Assembly: GCF_023078335.1 (NCBI RefSeq)
Contig: NZ_CP095550.1
Coordinates: forward strand, 3,826,001-3,890,000
Source: Metabacillus endolithicus
GTDB lineage: Bacteria > Bacillota > Bacilli > Bacillales > Bacillaceae
Length of the DNA stretch: 64,000 nucleotides
Direction of reading: 5' to 3'
Below, piece by piece: positions 26,079 to 34,758 of this stretch. The position numbers and the translations under genes are program-made. The notes beneath the pieces were generated by a model that was given only the letters and a program-made list of their open reading frames with translations, searched no databases and was not told where the DNA came from. Numbering within the stretch: the first letter of the stretch is position 1; each line of letters begins with the position of its first letter.

Positions 26079-26572
26079 CCAAAACATTACAAATGAGCGC
26101 CATTGAATCTGTTCATCAATCCATTCAGAACATCATTAGTGTAGTAAAGGATCTTTCAGAGAAGGAAATTAGATGGAATCCATCAATGGAGGAATGGTCT
26201 ATTATGCAGATTATTACTCATGTTGCTGAAGCCATACCTTATTGGGTGAGGGAGATTCAACAGATAAAAGAGCATCCTGATCAAACATGGGGTCGGGGCT
26301 TAACGGATGAAACAAGACTGAAAACAGTGTCGGAAGCAAATGTGAACAGTTTACTGATTGAAGATGTATTAGACCAACTTGCCGCAGTACCATCTTTTGT
26401 TAAAGAAACGCTTCAAGCTCTTTCAAGTGAAGATTTAGAAATAATTGCTCCAAGCCGTAACCCACGCTTTGATGGAAAACCTGTTGAGTTTATCGTAAAC
26501 CATTTGATCGTGGAGCATGTTGAAAAGCACGATCATCAAATTCAGCGCAATTTATCAAAGTTTAATCAGTAA
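26075..26572 (+). CDS. DinB-family protein, candidate bacillithiol-dependent maleylpyruvate isomerase
   Basis: 165 aa four-helix DinB/YfiT-like fold. The likely metal triad is His in IMQIITHVAEA (near 49) and two His in VEHVEKHDHQIQ near the C-terminus. DinB-fold enzymes include the mycothiol-dependent maleylpyruvate isomerase of actinobacteria and the bacillithiol S-transferases of Bacillus. It lies between the fumarylpyruvate hydrolase and gentisate dioxygenase genes, overlapping the former by 4 bases, precisely where an isomerase is needed. Function as a maleylpyruvate isomerase is inferred, not shown. Confidence 0.75.
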   Translation: MTKTLQMSAIESVHQSIQNIISVVKDLSEKEIRWNPSMEEWSIMQIITHVAEAIPYWVREIQQIKEHPDQTWGRGLTDETRLKTVSEANVNSLLIEDVLDQLAAVPSFVKETLQALSSEDLEIIAPSRNPRFDGKPVEFIVNHLIVEHVEKHDHQIQRNLSKFNQ

Positions 26573-26586
26573 AAGGGGGAGAAGAC

Positions 26587-27699
26587 ATGGCTGAAAAGAA
26601 TGAATTTTTTAACAGTACAATTGTTCAGGATTTTAATAGAGACATAGAGCAATACCATTTAGGACCCTTATGGAATGCCATTCCGGATTTAATGAAGCAT
26701 ACCCCTGAACCACATGCACAGGCATACTTATGGAAAAGTGAATTGTTAATGAAAAAGCTACAGGAAGCTACACAAATATTCACTCCAGATCGTGGGGGAG
26801 AAAGAAGAGCGATTTACTTACAAAATCCAGGTCTAAATTATAGAAAGCCATGGGGCTGGGCATCAACGACTCAAACATTATACGCAGCTGTTCAGTTAAT
26901 ACAACCTGGCGAAACTGCACCATCTCATCGACATGTGCAAAACGCACTTCGTTTTGTCATGGAAGGAGAAGGGGCATACTCCATTGTTCAAGGTGAAAGA
27001 ATCTTTATGGAAAGAGGAGACTTCTTAACAACACCAAATGGTTTATGGCACGGTCACGGACATGAAGGTGATAAACCGATGATCTGGATGGACTGTCTTG
27101 ATATTCCAACAATCTACTATCTTGGTGGAACATTCTTTGAACCATACCCAGATCGTATCGAGCAGCCTAGTCTTCCAGATAACTATAGTTCACAACGCTA
27201 CCAAGGTGGAATGGTTCGTCCGATTTCAGACCGCTATTCGAAAAAAGCTCCTCTTGGGTCTTATAAATGGCAAGGAACTGAGGCAGCAATCAACGGCTTA
27301 AGCCGATTTGAGCCAGATCCGTATGATGGCTATGCAGTTGAGTACATTAATCCTTCAAATGGCGACACAGCTTGTCCTACCATTGCAGCTTGGATGCAGA
27401 AGCTTCCTGCTGGATTTAGAGGGAAAGCACATCGTCATACTCATGCATCCATCTATCATGTACATGAAGGGGAAGGTCACACAATTATTAACGGTGTTCG
27501 CTTTGATTGGTCAAAAGGAGACTTCTTTGTTGTACCAAACTGGGCGTTACACGAGCACGTTGCTTCAAGTGATAGTTATTTATTCTCAACAAATGATTTA
27601 CCAATCTTAGAGAAATTCGGGTTGGAGCGTAAACAAGAGTATGATAAGAATAATGGATATCAGACGATAACTGGTGAGTTTACTCCGGTTTTAGGGTAA
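26587..27699 (+). CDS. Gentisate 1,2-dioxygenase
   Basis: 370 aa bicupin of canonical length. First iron site PSHRHVQNALRFVMEGEG (His near 114 and 116) with LWHGHGHEG (near 154). The second cupin is KAHRHTHASIYHVHEGEGHT with LHEHV. The family opens gentisate between C1 and C2 to maleylpyruvate using Fe(II) and O2. Third gene of the IclR-operator operon, behind the hydrolase and the DinB protein. The sequence is more typical of gentisate dioxygenases than the copy at 19215. AAAGGGGGAG gives a good start at ATG 26587. Confidence 0.88.
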   Translation: MAEKNEFFNSTIVQDFNRDIEQYHLGPLWNAIPDLMKHTPEPHAQAYLWKSELLMKKLQEATQIFTPDRGGERRAIYLQNPGLNYRKPWGWASTTQTLYAAVQLIQPGETAPSHRHVQNALRFVMEGEGAYSIVQGERIFMERGDFLTTPNGLWHGHGHEGDKPMIWMDCLDIPTIYYLGGTFFEPYPDRIEQPSLPDNYSSQRYQGGMVRPISDRYSKKAPLGSYKWQGTEAAINGLSRFEPDPYDGYAVEYINPSNGDTACPTIAAWMQKLPAGFRGKAHRHTHASIYHVHEGEGHTIINGVRFDWSKGDFFVVPNWALHEHVASSDSYLFSTNDLPILEKFGLERKQEYDKNNGYQTITGEFTPVLG

Positions 27700-27721
27700 T
27701 TAATCATTATATATTTATTTC

Positions 27722-27750
27722 AAGGCTTACATAAAAGATGTAAGCCTTTT
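27722..27750 (+). terminator. Terminator of the gentisate operon
   Basis: Perfect 11-bp stem AAGGCTTACAT / ATGTAAGCCTT with a 5-base loop, then TT. Confidence 0.85.
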
Positions 27751-27863
27751 ACTATTTTGGAGGAATGACAAGGCTTTCAAAACGTTCATAGAATGTTCAC
27801 TTACGAGGAAATTTTATAATCGATATACTTACAAATGCACAAACAACAGGAAGGATGAGGAAT

Positions 27864-28355
27864 TTGCCAACAACGAAAAAAGAAGGTATTTATTTTGGTG
27901 TGATGATGTGTACCGGTATGGTCATTGTGATGGGGTTTTATAATATGATTCTTACTGGAATGCTTGGAGAAATTTCTATTATTGAAGGACTTGGTCAACT
28001 TTTAAGTGCATTTATTGTAGCATTATTGCTAGATTTATTTTTAGTAGGTCCTTTTGCGAAAAAGATTGCTCTATCACTACCATTTGATAAGTCTAAGAAA
28101 GTTTATATGATCCTGTCTATTTCATTCTTTATGGTGCTGGGCATGGTTATTTTTATGTCACTCTATGGAGTCATTGCTGCTTATTTAACGAATGGGCTGC
28201 CAACAGATTCTTTTTTACAAAGTTACCTGTCTACAGCAGCCAAAAACTTTGCCTTAGCTTTTCCGCTTCAGCTTATTGTAATGGGGCCACTTGTTCGATT
28301 TTTGTTTATGAAGTTTGTTAAAGGTGAAAAGAGAAACATAGTCGAGTCAGTATAA
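27864..28355 (+). CDS. DUF2798 membrane protein
   Basis: About 163 aa from TTG 27864 (gives MPTTKKEGIYFG, with AGGAAGG 9 bases upstream); ATG 27855 is the alternative but touches the ribosome site. Four membrane helices arranged as two DUF2798 repeats, each with a helix starting near a Lys-rich turn (KKEGIYFGVMMCTGMVIVMGF; KKVYMILSISFFMVLGMVIF). Both repeats continue with a FxxxxxxxxLxxGPxxR/K-type end (LFLVGPFAKK and LIVMGPLVRF). The family has no established function. Stand-alone gene flanked by two terminators, likely unrelated to its neighbours. Confidence 0.75.
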   Translation: MPTTKKEGIYFGVMMCTGMVIVMGFYNMILTGMLGEISIIEGLGQLLSAFIVALLLDLFLVGPFAKKIALSLPFDKSKKVYMILSISFFMVLGMVIFMSLYGVIAAYLTNGLPTDSFLQSYLSTAAKNFALAFPLQLIVMGPLVRFLFMKFVKGEKRNIVESV

Positions 28356-28373
28356 ACTGAAATTGCTAATCAT

Positions 28374-28408
28374 AAAAAAAGGTTGCTCATAAAAGAGCTA
28401 CCTTTTTT
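28374..28408 (+). terminator. Terminator after the DUF2798 gene
   Basis: AAAAAAAGGTTGCTC pairs with GAGCTACCTTTTTT; the T6 tract marks an intrinsic terminator. Confidence 0.8.
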
Positions 28409-28476
28409 ATTCGTTTAAGGTCAAGTGATCTGATATGATTATGGTGATAAAATAGTGTTTTTAGAGGTGTATTCAG

Positions 28477-29463
28477 ATGAACCATGACCAGTTAGATCAA
28501 TATCTTCGCAAGCTTGATGAGATAGAGAAAATCCAAATTCTAACAAATGAAAACATTAACGACTTTGATGGTAGGGAACTAGTGGTCAATGATGGTCAAT
28601 CTATTCCACGTTTGGATGAAAAGTATTTTTTTGATAAAGGTCCTATTTTTATAAGTAAACATCATCGATATGCCGACATGCCATTACATATGCACACATT
28701 TATTGAAATGAATTATGTATATTCCGGCGAGTGCGACCAGATTCTTAATGGAAAAGAAATAAAACTAACTGAGGGGCAAATTTGCTTATTAGATAAAGAT
28801 GTGCCACACAGTATTTCAGCACTTGGTGAAAATGATATTGTTGTAAATATACTTATGAAAAAAGATCCTTTCACCATGTCATTACTTGGACAGCTAAGTA
28901 AAAAGGGGATTGTTTCAAGCTTCTTAATGAACGCAATCTCAGAAAATCAACACCATGATCGCTATATTTTGTTTCATTCAGATCAAAATCAAAATCTTCA
29001 ATATATCGTAAAAAATATGCTTTGTGAGTATTTTGCTCAACGAGAATATTCTTTGGAAATGGTCAACTATTATATGCCGATCTTATTAACCGAGCTTATG
29101 CGTGTATATCAGCTTGATAAAAATTTTGAGCTTCCTCAATCATCAGGGAAAACAAGTATTTTGGACATTCTCCACTATATTGAGAAAAATTATAAAGATT
29201 GTACATTAACAAGGTTAGCTGAAACATTTAACTTTAATGCGAATTATCTAGGAAATATGTTGAAGGAGAAAACGGGGAAGACGTTTTTAGATCTTATTCA
29301 ATCTCAGAAAATGATAGAGTCTGCTTCTTTACTTAGGAATACTGAGAAAAGCATCGAGGATATTGCTTACCAAGTGGGGTATGACAGTCTTAGTTTCTTT
29401 TATCGTAAATTTAAAGAGTTTTATGGAGAAACACCAAATAAGTATAGAAAAAATAAAAAATAA
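28477..29463 (+). CDS. AraC family regulator with N-terminal cupin (1)
   Basis: 328 aa. An N-terminal cupin sugar-sensing domain (MPLHMHTFIEMNYVYSGE, about 68-85, and LLDKDVPHSI) is followed by a two-helix-turn-helix AraC domain at about 225-325 (LTRLAETFNFNANYLGNMLKEKTGKTF, IEDIAYQVGYDSLSFFYRKFKEFYG). It is a paralogue of the regulator at 49714 and convergent with the GH78-type gene at 29502. It probably controls rhamnoside genes; the shared motif TTTGATTCRAGCAA at three promoters is one possible target. Confidence 0.85.
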   Translation: MNHDQLDQYLRKLDEIEKIQILTNENINDFDGRELVVNDGQSIPRLDEKYFFDKGPIFISKHHRYADMPLHMHTFIEMNYVYSGECDQILNGKEIKLTEGQICLLDKDVPHSISALGENDIVVNILMKKDPFTMSLLGQLSKKGIVSSFLMNAISENQHHDRYILFHSDQNQNLQYIVKNMLCEYFAQREYSLEMVNYYMPILLTELMRVYQLDKNFELPQSSGKTSILDILHYIEKNYKDCTLTRLAETFNFNANYLGNMLKEKTGKTFLDLIQSQKMIESASLLRNTEKSIEDIAYQVGYDSLSFFYRKFKEFYGETPNKYRKNKK

Positions 29464-29493
29464 ACCTTGTGCGCGGAAAAACGCACAAGGTTT
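29462..29493. terminator. Bidirectional terminator between AraC gene and GH78-type gene
   Basis: Perfect 12-bp stem AAACCTTGTGCG / CGCACAAGGTTT with an 8-base loop between convergent genes. Confidence 0.85.
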
Positions 29494-29501
29494 GTTTATG
29501 A

Positions 29502-31064
29502 TTATAGGTCATATTTTCGAATAAGGTAAGTTGGAGTACAACTCCAAGCATGACAATAACTATTAATTAAATAGCTTCCATATGGAGAGAAATCTTTATT
29601 TTCAGGATCATACAGCTCCCAAAATGTATCCGCACCATCCTTAATCATTTCACCCCAATAAGCCTTTAGTTGAGAAATGGCTTGTTCTCTTTCACCAACT
29701 AATAATAAAGCCTCAACAAGATAATGATACATATATGGAGTTGTTAATCCAATCTCAGGCCTTGTTGCTAATAAATGGTTCATAAGCTTTTGACTATTCT
29801 CAGAATCAAACACCTCAGCATGGACCATCCATATTTGAGTTGCCCATGAGACTTGACGATTCTCACCGCTAACAAAAAAGCCTTGGTCTTCATCCCAAAG
29901 ATGAAACAGTGTTGCCTTAATAACATCTTGCAGTTTTTCTGACAATAAATGACTTTTCTCACTATTTACTATTTTCGCTAATTCACTTGCTCTTCTCATT
30001 GTGTAAATTAAGATGGCTTGTGAAGGTGCTTGTTTGTTTAGCTTTTCATGCCAATCAATAAATGACCACCATGTAGTATCATCTTTCACAATTCCATTGT
30101 CATCCAAACGCTCTAAGGCAAGCTCAACCTGCTTGTATGCTAATGGCCATAAGTCATTTAGTGTTTCTATATCTTTGGTTGCTTCATAATAATCAAATAA
30201 TGTTGTTGTAAATAATAGCGAATAATCGAACAAATACGTATCATCGGCAATGAGTGATGGAGCAATAAATAAATTCGCTGCCACTTTTCCGTTTTCTTCA
30301 GGAACACCTGCGAATAAATATAAACATCTTTTTACAAGATCATTTGTTTCAAAGGTTTCGTAATTCGCTAATGCCTGCAATCTTAAATCTCCTAGCCACA
30401 AGCGGCGGTCACGTTTAGGGCCGTCTTCAAACACTTCCTGCATACAATCCTCAAGAGTTTTAATACTAACTTGGTCTATTTTCTCTATTAATGAATCTTC
30501 ATGATTTAATTTTTTTACTTTTGAGACATCTGCTGAAGTAACCGTTTTGCATGTGATATTTTCGAAAGAAACTCGATATTTTGGTGATGTATTTAGCACT
30601 TCGATCTTTAAATAACGAAAGCTATAACGGCGTGGAAGTTCTAGCTTTGTTGGCATCACATCAATATGCATCACTTCTTCTTGTAACCAAGAAGAGCTAA
30701 GCCAACCATCGTATTCTGAAAATGGCTCCGCCATTTCAACGGGCATTTCCCCGAAGGTTAACTTAAGATGTAATGGAGCATCCGGTGGACTTCCAATTGG
30801 TTTAATGTTCAACGATAAATAACCTACTAAATGTGTTCCAAAATCAAGAACAACTGTATCTCCTTTCCCATAGTTTTTATTTGTCATGTTGTCAGCAGCT
30901 TCAATAGTATTTACTTTCCATCCGTGAATCACATTAGAATCGGGAATAACGTCAATGATATGTTTAGGTTGAACTGTTTGCTCAAAAAATTGAGGCATAA
31001 GTTCTTCAGCTTTTGTAATAAACTCTTCATTTCTAACAATTGTTTGTTCAGTTTTTTGCATCAT
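29502..31064 (-). CDS. GH78-related (alpha-L-rhamnosidase-like) protein, short form
   Basis: 520 aa from ATG 31064, 10 bases after GGAGG; an in-frame TTG further upstream would place the site inside the gene. It consists of a small N-terminal beta domain and an (alpha/alpha)6 barrel as in GH78, without signal peptide, so cytoplasmic. The catalytic-acid region reads FEDGPKRDRRLWLGDLR, whereas true GH78 enzymes have DCPQRDERLGWTGD. The general-acid Glu position appears to be Arg. The second conserved block, GADTFWELYDP, keeps the base-like Glu. It may be a glycosidase with altered chemistry or specificity. Expression is leftward from the shared region before the histidine kinase. Confidence 0.75.
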   Translation of the reverse strand: MMQKTEQTIVRNEEFITKAEELMPQFFEQTVQPKHIIDVIPDSNVIHGWKVNTIEAADNMTNKNYGKGDTVVLDFGTHLVGYLSLNIKPIGSPPDAPLHLKLTFGEMPVEMAEPFSEYDGWLSSSWLQEEVMHIDVMPTKLELPRRYSFRYLKIEVLNTSPKYRVSFENITCKTVTSADVSKVKKLNHEDSLIEKIDQVSIKTLEDCMQEVFEDGPKRDRRLWLGDLRLQALANYETFETNDLVKRCLYLFAGVPEENGKVAANLFIAPSLIADDTYLFDYSLLFTTTLFDYYEATKDIETLNDLWPLAYKQVELALERLDDNGIVKDDTTWWSFIDWHEKLNKQAPSQAILIYTMRRASELAKIVNSEKSHLLSEKLQDVIKATLFHLWDEDQGFFVSGENRQVSWATQIWMVHAEVFDSENSQKLMNHLLATRPEIGLTTPYMYHYLVEALLLVGEREQAISQLKAYWGEMIKDGADTFWELYDPENKDFSPYGSYLINSYCHAWSCTPTYLIRKYDL

Positions 31065-31103
31065 AACGATTTGAACCTCCAATGAGTTTTCTCTTACGTA
31101 TAG

Positions 31104-31117
31104 TTAAAGCGATTACA
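31104..31117. promoter_or_regulatory. cre-like site upstream of the leftward GH78-type gene
   Basis: TTAAAGCGATTACA differs at two positions from the CcpA cre consensus TGWAARCGYTWNCW. It lies 40 bases from the leftward start. Modest support only. Confidence 0.35.
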
Positions 31118-31257
31118 TACTATTTAGGCAATGTTTGAACTACAGTCATTTTTGCTTGTTTTACAGGTTATTAAGATAAGGGGTTGAAAACATGTGCCGT
31201 AGCGTTATATTAAAGGATAAGATTTAATTAAAACTTGATAGGAAATGGAAGGATGAA

Positions 31258-33009
31258 ATGAAAGAGGCATTAAGAAGAATCCTATATCTATTACGTCCAA
31301 GAAAAATAAGAAATAAATATTTTTTGTTTATGATCATGCTGTCTATTCCACCACTTTTTATTTTAGGATTTATTAGTTTTAATATTGCAAAAAACACACT
31401 AGTGGACAAGCAAGTTCAAAGTACTCAAGAGCATCTAAGAACATCAAGTGAAGTGGCAGATCTATTATTTGATAACATTATCAAGATGGAGAGGTTAATT
31501 TCCTGGAACGATGGAATTAGGCAAGCGTTAATTGACAGTTCGGAAGTTGGAGGTAATAGAGAAATAGATGATGAAACAGGGGAAAGAATGAACAATTTAA
31601 TTTCGAGTTATCTTATTGATACGCAGGATATTGACTCGATTTGTTTATTTGATAAAGATTTTCATTCAGTGTGTTATGGAAATTCAGATAGTTACGGAGC
31701 TTTGGAACAAAATGGAACACATCAATATATTTCTCTTACTGAATGGTACCAAAAAAGTGTTGAAGCAAAAGGAAAGCCAGTGTTTAATAGCTATAATGTT
31801 TTAACAAATGATTTACAAACATTTTCTTCTGTGAAGTTATTAAAAGATCCACAAGGAATTTTTGAAGAAGAGGTGACTGGTTTATTAGTCGTAAACGTCA
31901 AGAAATCTATGTTTTCAAAAGTCTTCAATGAAAATGATGAAAGTAACTTTGTAGTCTTAGATTCCGATGGATACAGCATCCGACCAATTTATACGTATCC
32001 ACAATCATTTTCCGGTCGAATTAGAACAAATCAAGATAAGGAAAGTCTTATTAATGAACTAGAGAATGATCAATATATTGTTAATTCTTATAAAAACAAA
32101 ACAACAGGTTGGAGTTTAATGCTTTTAATAGAAGAAGATAACCTTTTAAAAGAATCCAATCAGATTGGACGAATTACAGCGATTATAGCCTTGATTATAG
32201 CCATCATTGCCCTTTATTTATCATTTATTTTATCTGGTAGGATAACAAGGCCATTACGACAACTTAAAAAGATGGTCATTGGTGGTGCAAAAGAATTATA
32301 CAACGATGTAGAACTTACTGATAAAGATGAAATTGGAACGATTAGTGAAACATTCAATCGATTGAATGTAAGAACGAAAGAATTAAATGAAAAGCTTGTA
32401 CGTTCTGAGTTAAAGGAAAGAGAAGCTGAATTAAGAGCTTTACAAGCTCAAATCAAACCGCATTTTCTATACAATACATTAGACTCAATTTACTGGATGG
32501 CCACATTGCAAAACAATCCTGAAATTGCAAAGATGGCTTTCTCGCTTTCAAAGAGCTTTAAGTTAAGTTTAAATAGTGGTGAGGAACTGATCCCTGTTTC
32601 AAAAGAGTTAGAACATATTGAGCATTATATGACAATCCAAAACTTAAGATATAATGGTCGTTTTGAATATATAGAGCAAGTGGATAAAGAACTAATGGAT
32701 GTTGAAATTTTAAAATTATTGATACAACCTCTTGTAGAAAATGCTATTTATCACGGCTTAGAACCTAAAGAAGGGAAAGGTACGATTACAGTAAAAGGGA
32801 GATTTCAGGATAATCTGATTATCTTTAATGTTGAGGATGATGGAGTGGGAATTGATAAATTAAAGAAAGTGGATCAAGGGTATGGCCTGCGAAATGTACG
32901 TGAAAGGTTAACACTTTTTTATGGTCCTAGCAGCAAGCTGTTAGTAACAAGTGAGGTTAAGAAAGGTACAAAGGTAGAGCTTCGTTTCTTTCTTAGAAAG
33001 GAGGAGTGA
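31258..33009 (+). CDS. Sensor histidine kinase of the YesM type
   Basis: 583 aa. Membrane helix 1 near residues 20-45, an extracytoplasmic dCache-like sensor (about 50-290), membrane helix 2 near 300-325, then a HAMP segment. The His_kinase domain has the phospho-acceptor in AQIKPHFLYNTLDS (His near 402), and the ATPase lobe has LIQPLVENAIYHGLEPKEGKG and GYGLRNVRERL. YesM-type kinases sense extracellular sugars or pectin oligosaccharides and signal to a YesN-type regulator. The response-regulator gene overlaps or abuts the end (AAGGAGGAGTGA). Confidence 0.85.
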   Translation: MKEALRRILYLLRPRKIRNKYFLFMIMLSIPPLFILGFISFNIAKNTLVDKQVQSTQEHLRTSSEVADLLFDNIIKMERLISWNDGIRQALIDSSEVGGNREIDDETGERMNNLISSYLIDTQDIDSICLFDKDFHSVCYGNSDSYGALEQNGTHQYISLTEWYQKSVEAKGKPVFNSYNVLTNDLQTFSSVKLLKDPQGIFEEEVTGLLVVNVKKSMFSKVFNENDESNFVVLDSDGYSIRPIYTYPQSFSGRIRTNQDKESLINELENDQYIVNSYKNKTTGWSLMLLIEEDNLLKESNQIGRITAIIALIIAIIALYLSFILSGRITRPLRQLKKMVIGGAKELYNDVELTDKDEIGTISETFNRLNVRTKELNEKLVRSELKEREAELRALQAQIKPHFLYNTLDSIYWMATLQNNPEIAKMAFSLSKSFKLSLNSGEELIPVSKELEHIEHYMTIQNLRYNGRFEYIEQVDKELMDVEILKLLIQPLVENAIYHGLEPKEGKGTITVKGRFQDNLIIFNVEDDGVGIDKLKKVDQGYGLRNVRERLTLFYGPSSKLLVTSEVKKGTKVELRFFLRKEE

Positions 33010-33011
33010 CA

Positions 33012-34492
33012 TTGTTAAAAGCTGCAGTTTTTGATGATGAATTTATTGTTACAGAAGGTTTAAAGAAAATGATCGATTGGTCAAAGTACGGAATTGAATT
33101 GGTTGGTACAGCAGCTAATGGTACCGCTGCTCTACAACTATTTCAAGAACAAAAACCAGATGTTGTTTTTACAGACATTCGAATGCCTGGGATTGATGGC
33201 TTGCAGCTCGTTGAGAAAATCTTATCACAAGCACCAGAAACCAAGTGTATCGTTTTTAGTGGTTTCAATGAATTTGAATATGTTAAACGGCTATTCAGCT
33301 AGGTGTTGTAGATTATTTAGAGAAGCCAATTACTATATCAATGATCGAAGATGCAATAAAGAGAATTCTAGAAAGAATAAGTAAAGAGCAAACATACTCC
33401 ACACTAAAATTGCAATGGGAGAATAGTCAGGAAGAGTTGCTGCAAAAGGCTACATTAGACTTAATCCAATCAGGAACTAAATATCTTCAAAAATGGAAAG
33501 AGCTGTTTGGAGAAAATGCTAATGACATCGTCGCTGTAACAGTTCTAGCTTCTTATTCTGAAGAGTTTTCCATTAATGAGCAGCCTTCCTACCGGGTCGT
33601 ATCGTTTCGATATGGATCTGAATTTATAAAAGTGGTTTTTCATTATAAAAGGGAAATCGATGAATTTTGGAATCAGCTGCTGTTCTTATCAGAAGGCATC
33701 AGCTATCATATTGGGTCTGGTCAAACCTATTCTTCGGTAGATGATGTGTACAAAAGTTATAAAGATGCAATAGAAGCATTAAAATATGGAAGCTTTCTAG
33801 AGAAAAGTGGATGGACTCGTTATGAGGATGTTGGGAGTAATTCTGACCTTCCTCGACAAGCTTTAGAACAAGCAGATGAAATTATATTCTATATCCGTAC
33901 AGGAAACAAACAAGGATTATTACAACAAGTTGAATTATACATTCATGAGCTTGAAACTGAAAAATTGACTAGAGATATTGCTGAACGCGAAATATTAAAG
34001 CTTGTTTATTTAGCTTTGGAAGTGGCAAAGGAAACAGGTGGAGACATTTTTAAGATGAAGCAAAGTAAGTATCTACCTCAAGTTGAGATAAGGGAAAAGC
34101 AGAAGAAGGAAGAAATGTTAAACTGGTTACGACAACAAATGGAAATGATTATGAATTGGACATTAGAAGTCCGTGATACAACGAAGCACGCTTCAGTTGA
34201 AAAAGCCGTTATTTTCATGAAACAAAATATAAGTCGTGATCTTACTCTTCAAGAAGTAGCAGAACATGTTGGAATGAATGCAACGTATTTTAGTTTATTA
34301 TTTAAAGAGGAAATGGAGTTATCCTATATTAAGTACCTAACAAGACTCCGTATGGAACGTGCAAAAGCTCTTCTTAAGGAAGGAAATAAGGTATCTACTG
34401 TTAGTGAAATGGTAGGATATCATAGCTCTAGACATTTTTCGGACGTATTTAAAAAGTATACTGGATCTAAGCCTAGTGAATTTAAAGGATAA
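33012..34492 (+). pseudogene. YesN-type response regulator (receiver + AraC), one frameshift
   Basis: About 493 aa if one lost base near 33290 is restored. The receiver domain runs from TTG 33012 (7 bases after AAGGAGG; an in-frame GTG at 33006 is too close), with phospho-acceptor Asp near 55 in VVFTDIRMPG. The frame then shifts within VKRAIQLGVVDYLEKP, where a G run is one base short. It continues to TAA 34492 with a long linker and a C-terminal AraC domain (LTLQEVAEHVGMNATYFSLLFKEE, VSEMVGYHSSRHFSDVFKKYTG). As written, the product stops after the receiver. Partner of the preceding kinase, presumably controlling the ABC importer. Confidence 0.85.
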
Positions 34493-34517
34493 GTTAAAAC
34501 TCCACAATCCAATTAAA

Positions 34518-34560
34518 CAAAAAAGGGACTTGTTTTTATACTACACAAGGCTCTTTTTTT
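34518..34560 (+). terminator. Terminator after the response regulator
   Basis: AAAAAGGGACTTGT pairs imperfectly with ACAAGGCTCTTTTT; T7 ends at 34560. Confidence 0.75.
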
Positions 34561-34632
34561 GTATATACTTCCTATTTTCACTAAAAACCGGACCTAAAAC
34601 AAAAAAAACGTACATAAACCTAAAAAAGTAAG

Positions 34633-34663
34633 CACTTACAAAACTTAATGAAATCACTTACAA
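34633..34663 (+). promoter_or_regulatory. Direct repeats upstream of the ABC importer
   Basis: CACTTACAA occurs at 34633-34641 and again at 34655-34663, 22 bases apart (about two helical turns), and the first is also part of GTAAGCACTTAC. Direct repeats of this spacing suit an AraC-type DNA-binding domain such as the YesN-like regulator encoded just upstream. Confidence 0.45.
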
Positions 34664-34758
34664 TCTAAGCATAGAAAGAAAAACAAAGCCTCATAGTACA
34701 TAGACATAAGGCTTTGCAAATGCTAGTACAAATTATTAAGAGAAATGGGGTCTTATTA

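Noticed and set aside
29462..29493. Hairpin clusters as a CRISPR array
   Set aside because: They are single intrinsic terminators between genes, with no repeated units or spacers.
33280..33310. Programmed frameshift in the response regulator
   Set aside because: No slippery heptamer or downstream structure, and similar indels occur in unrelated genes nearby.
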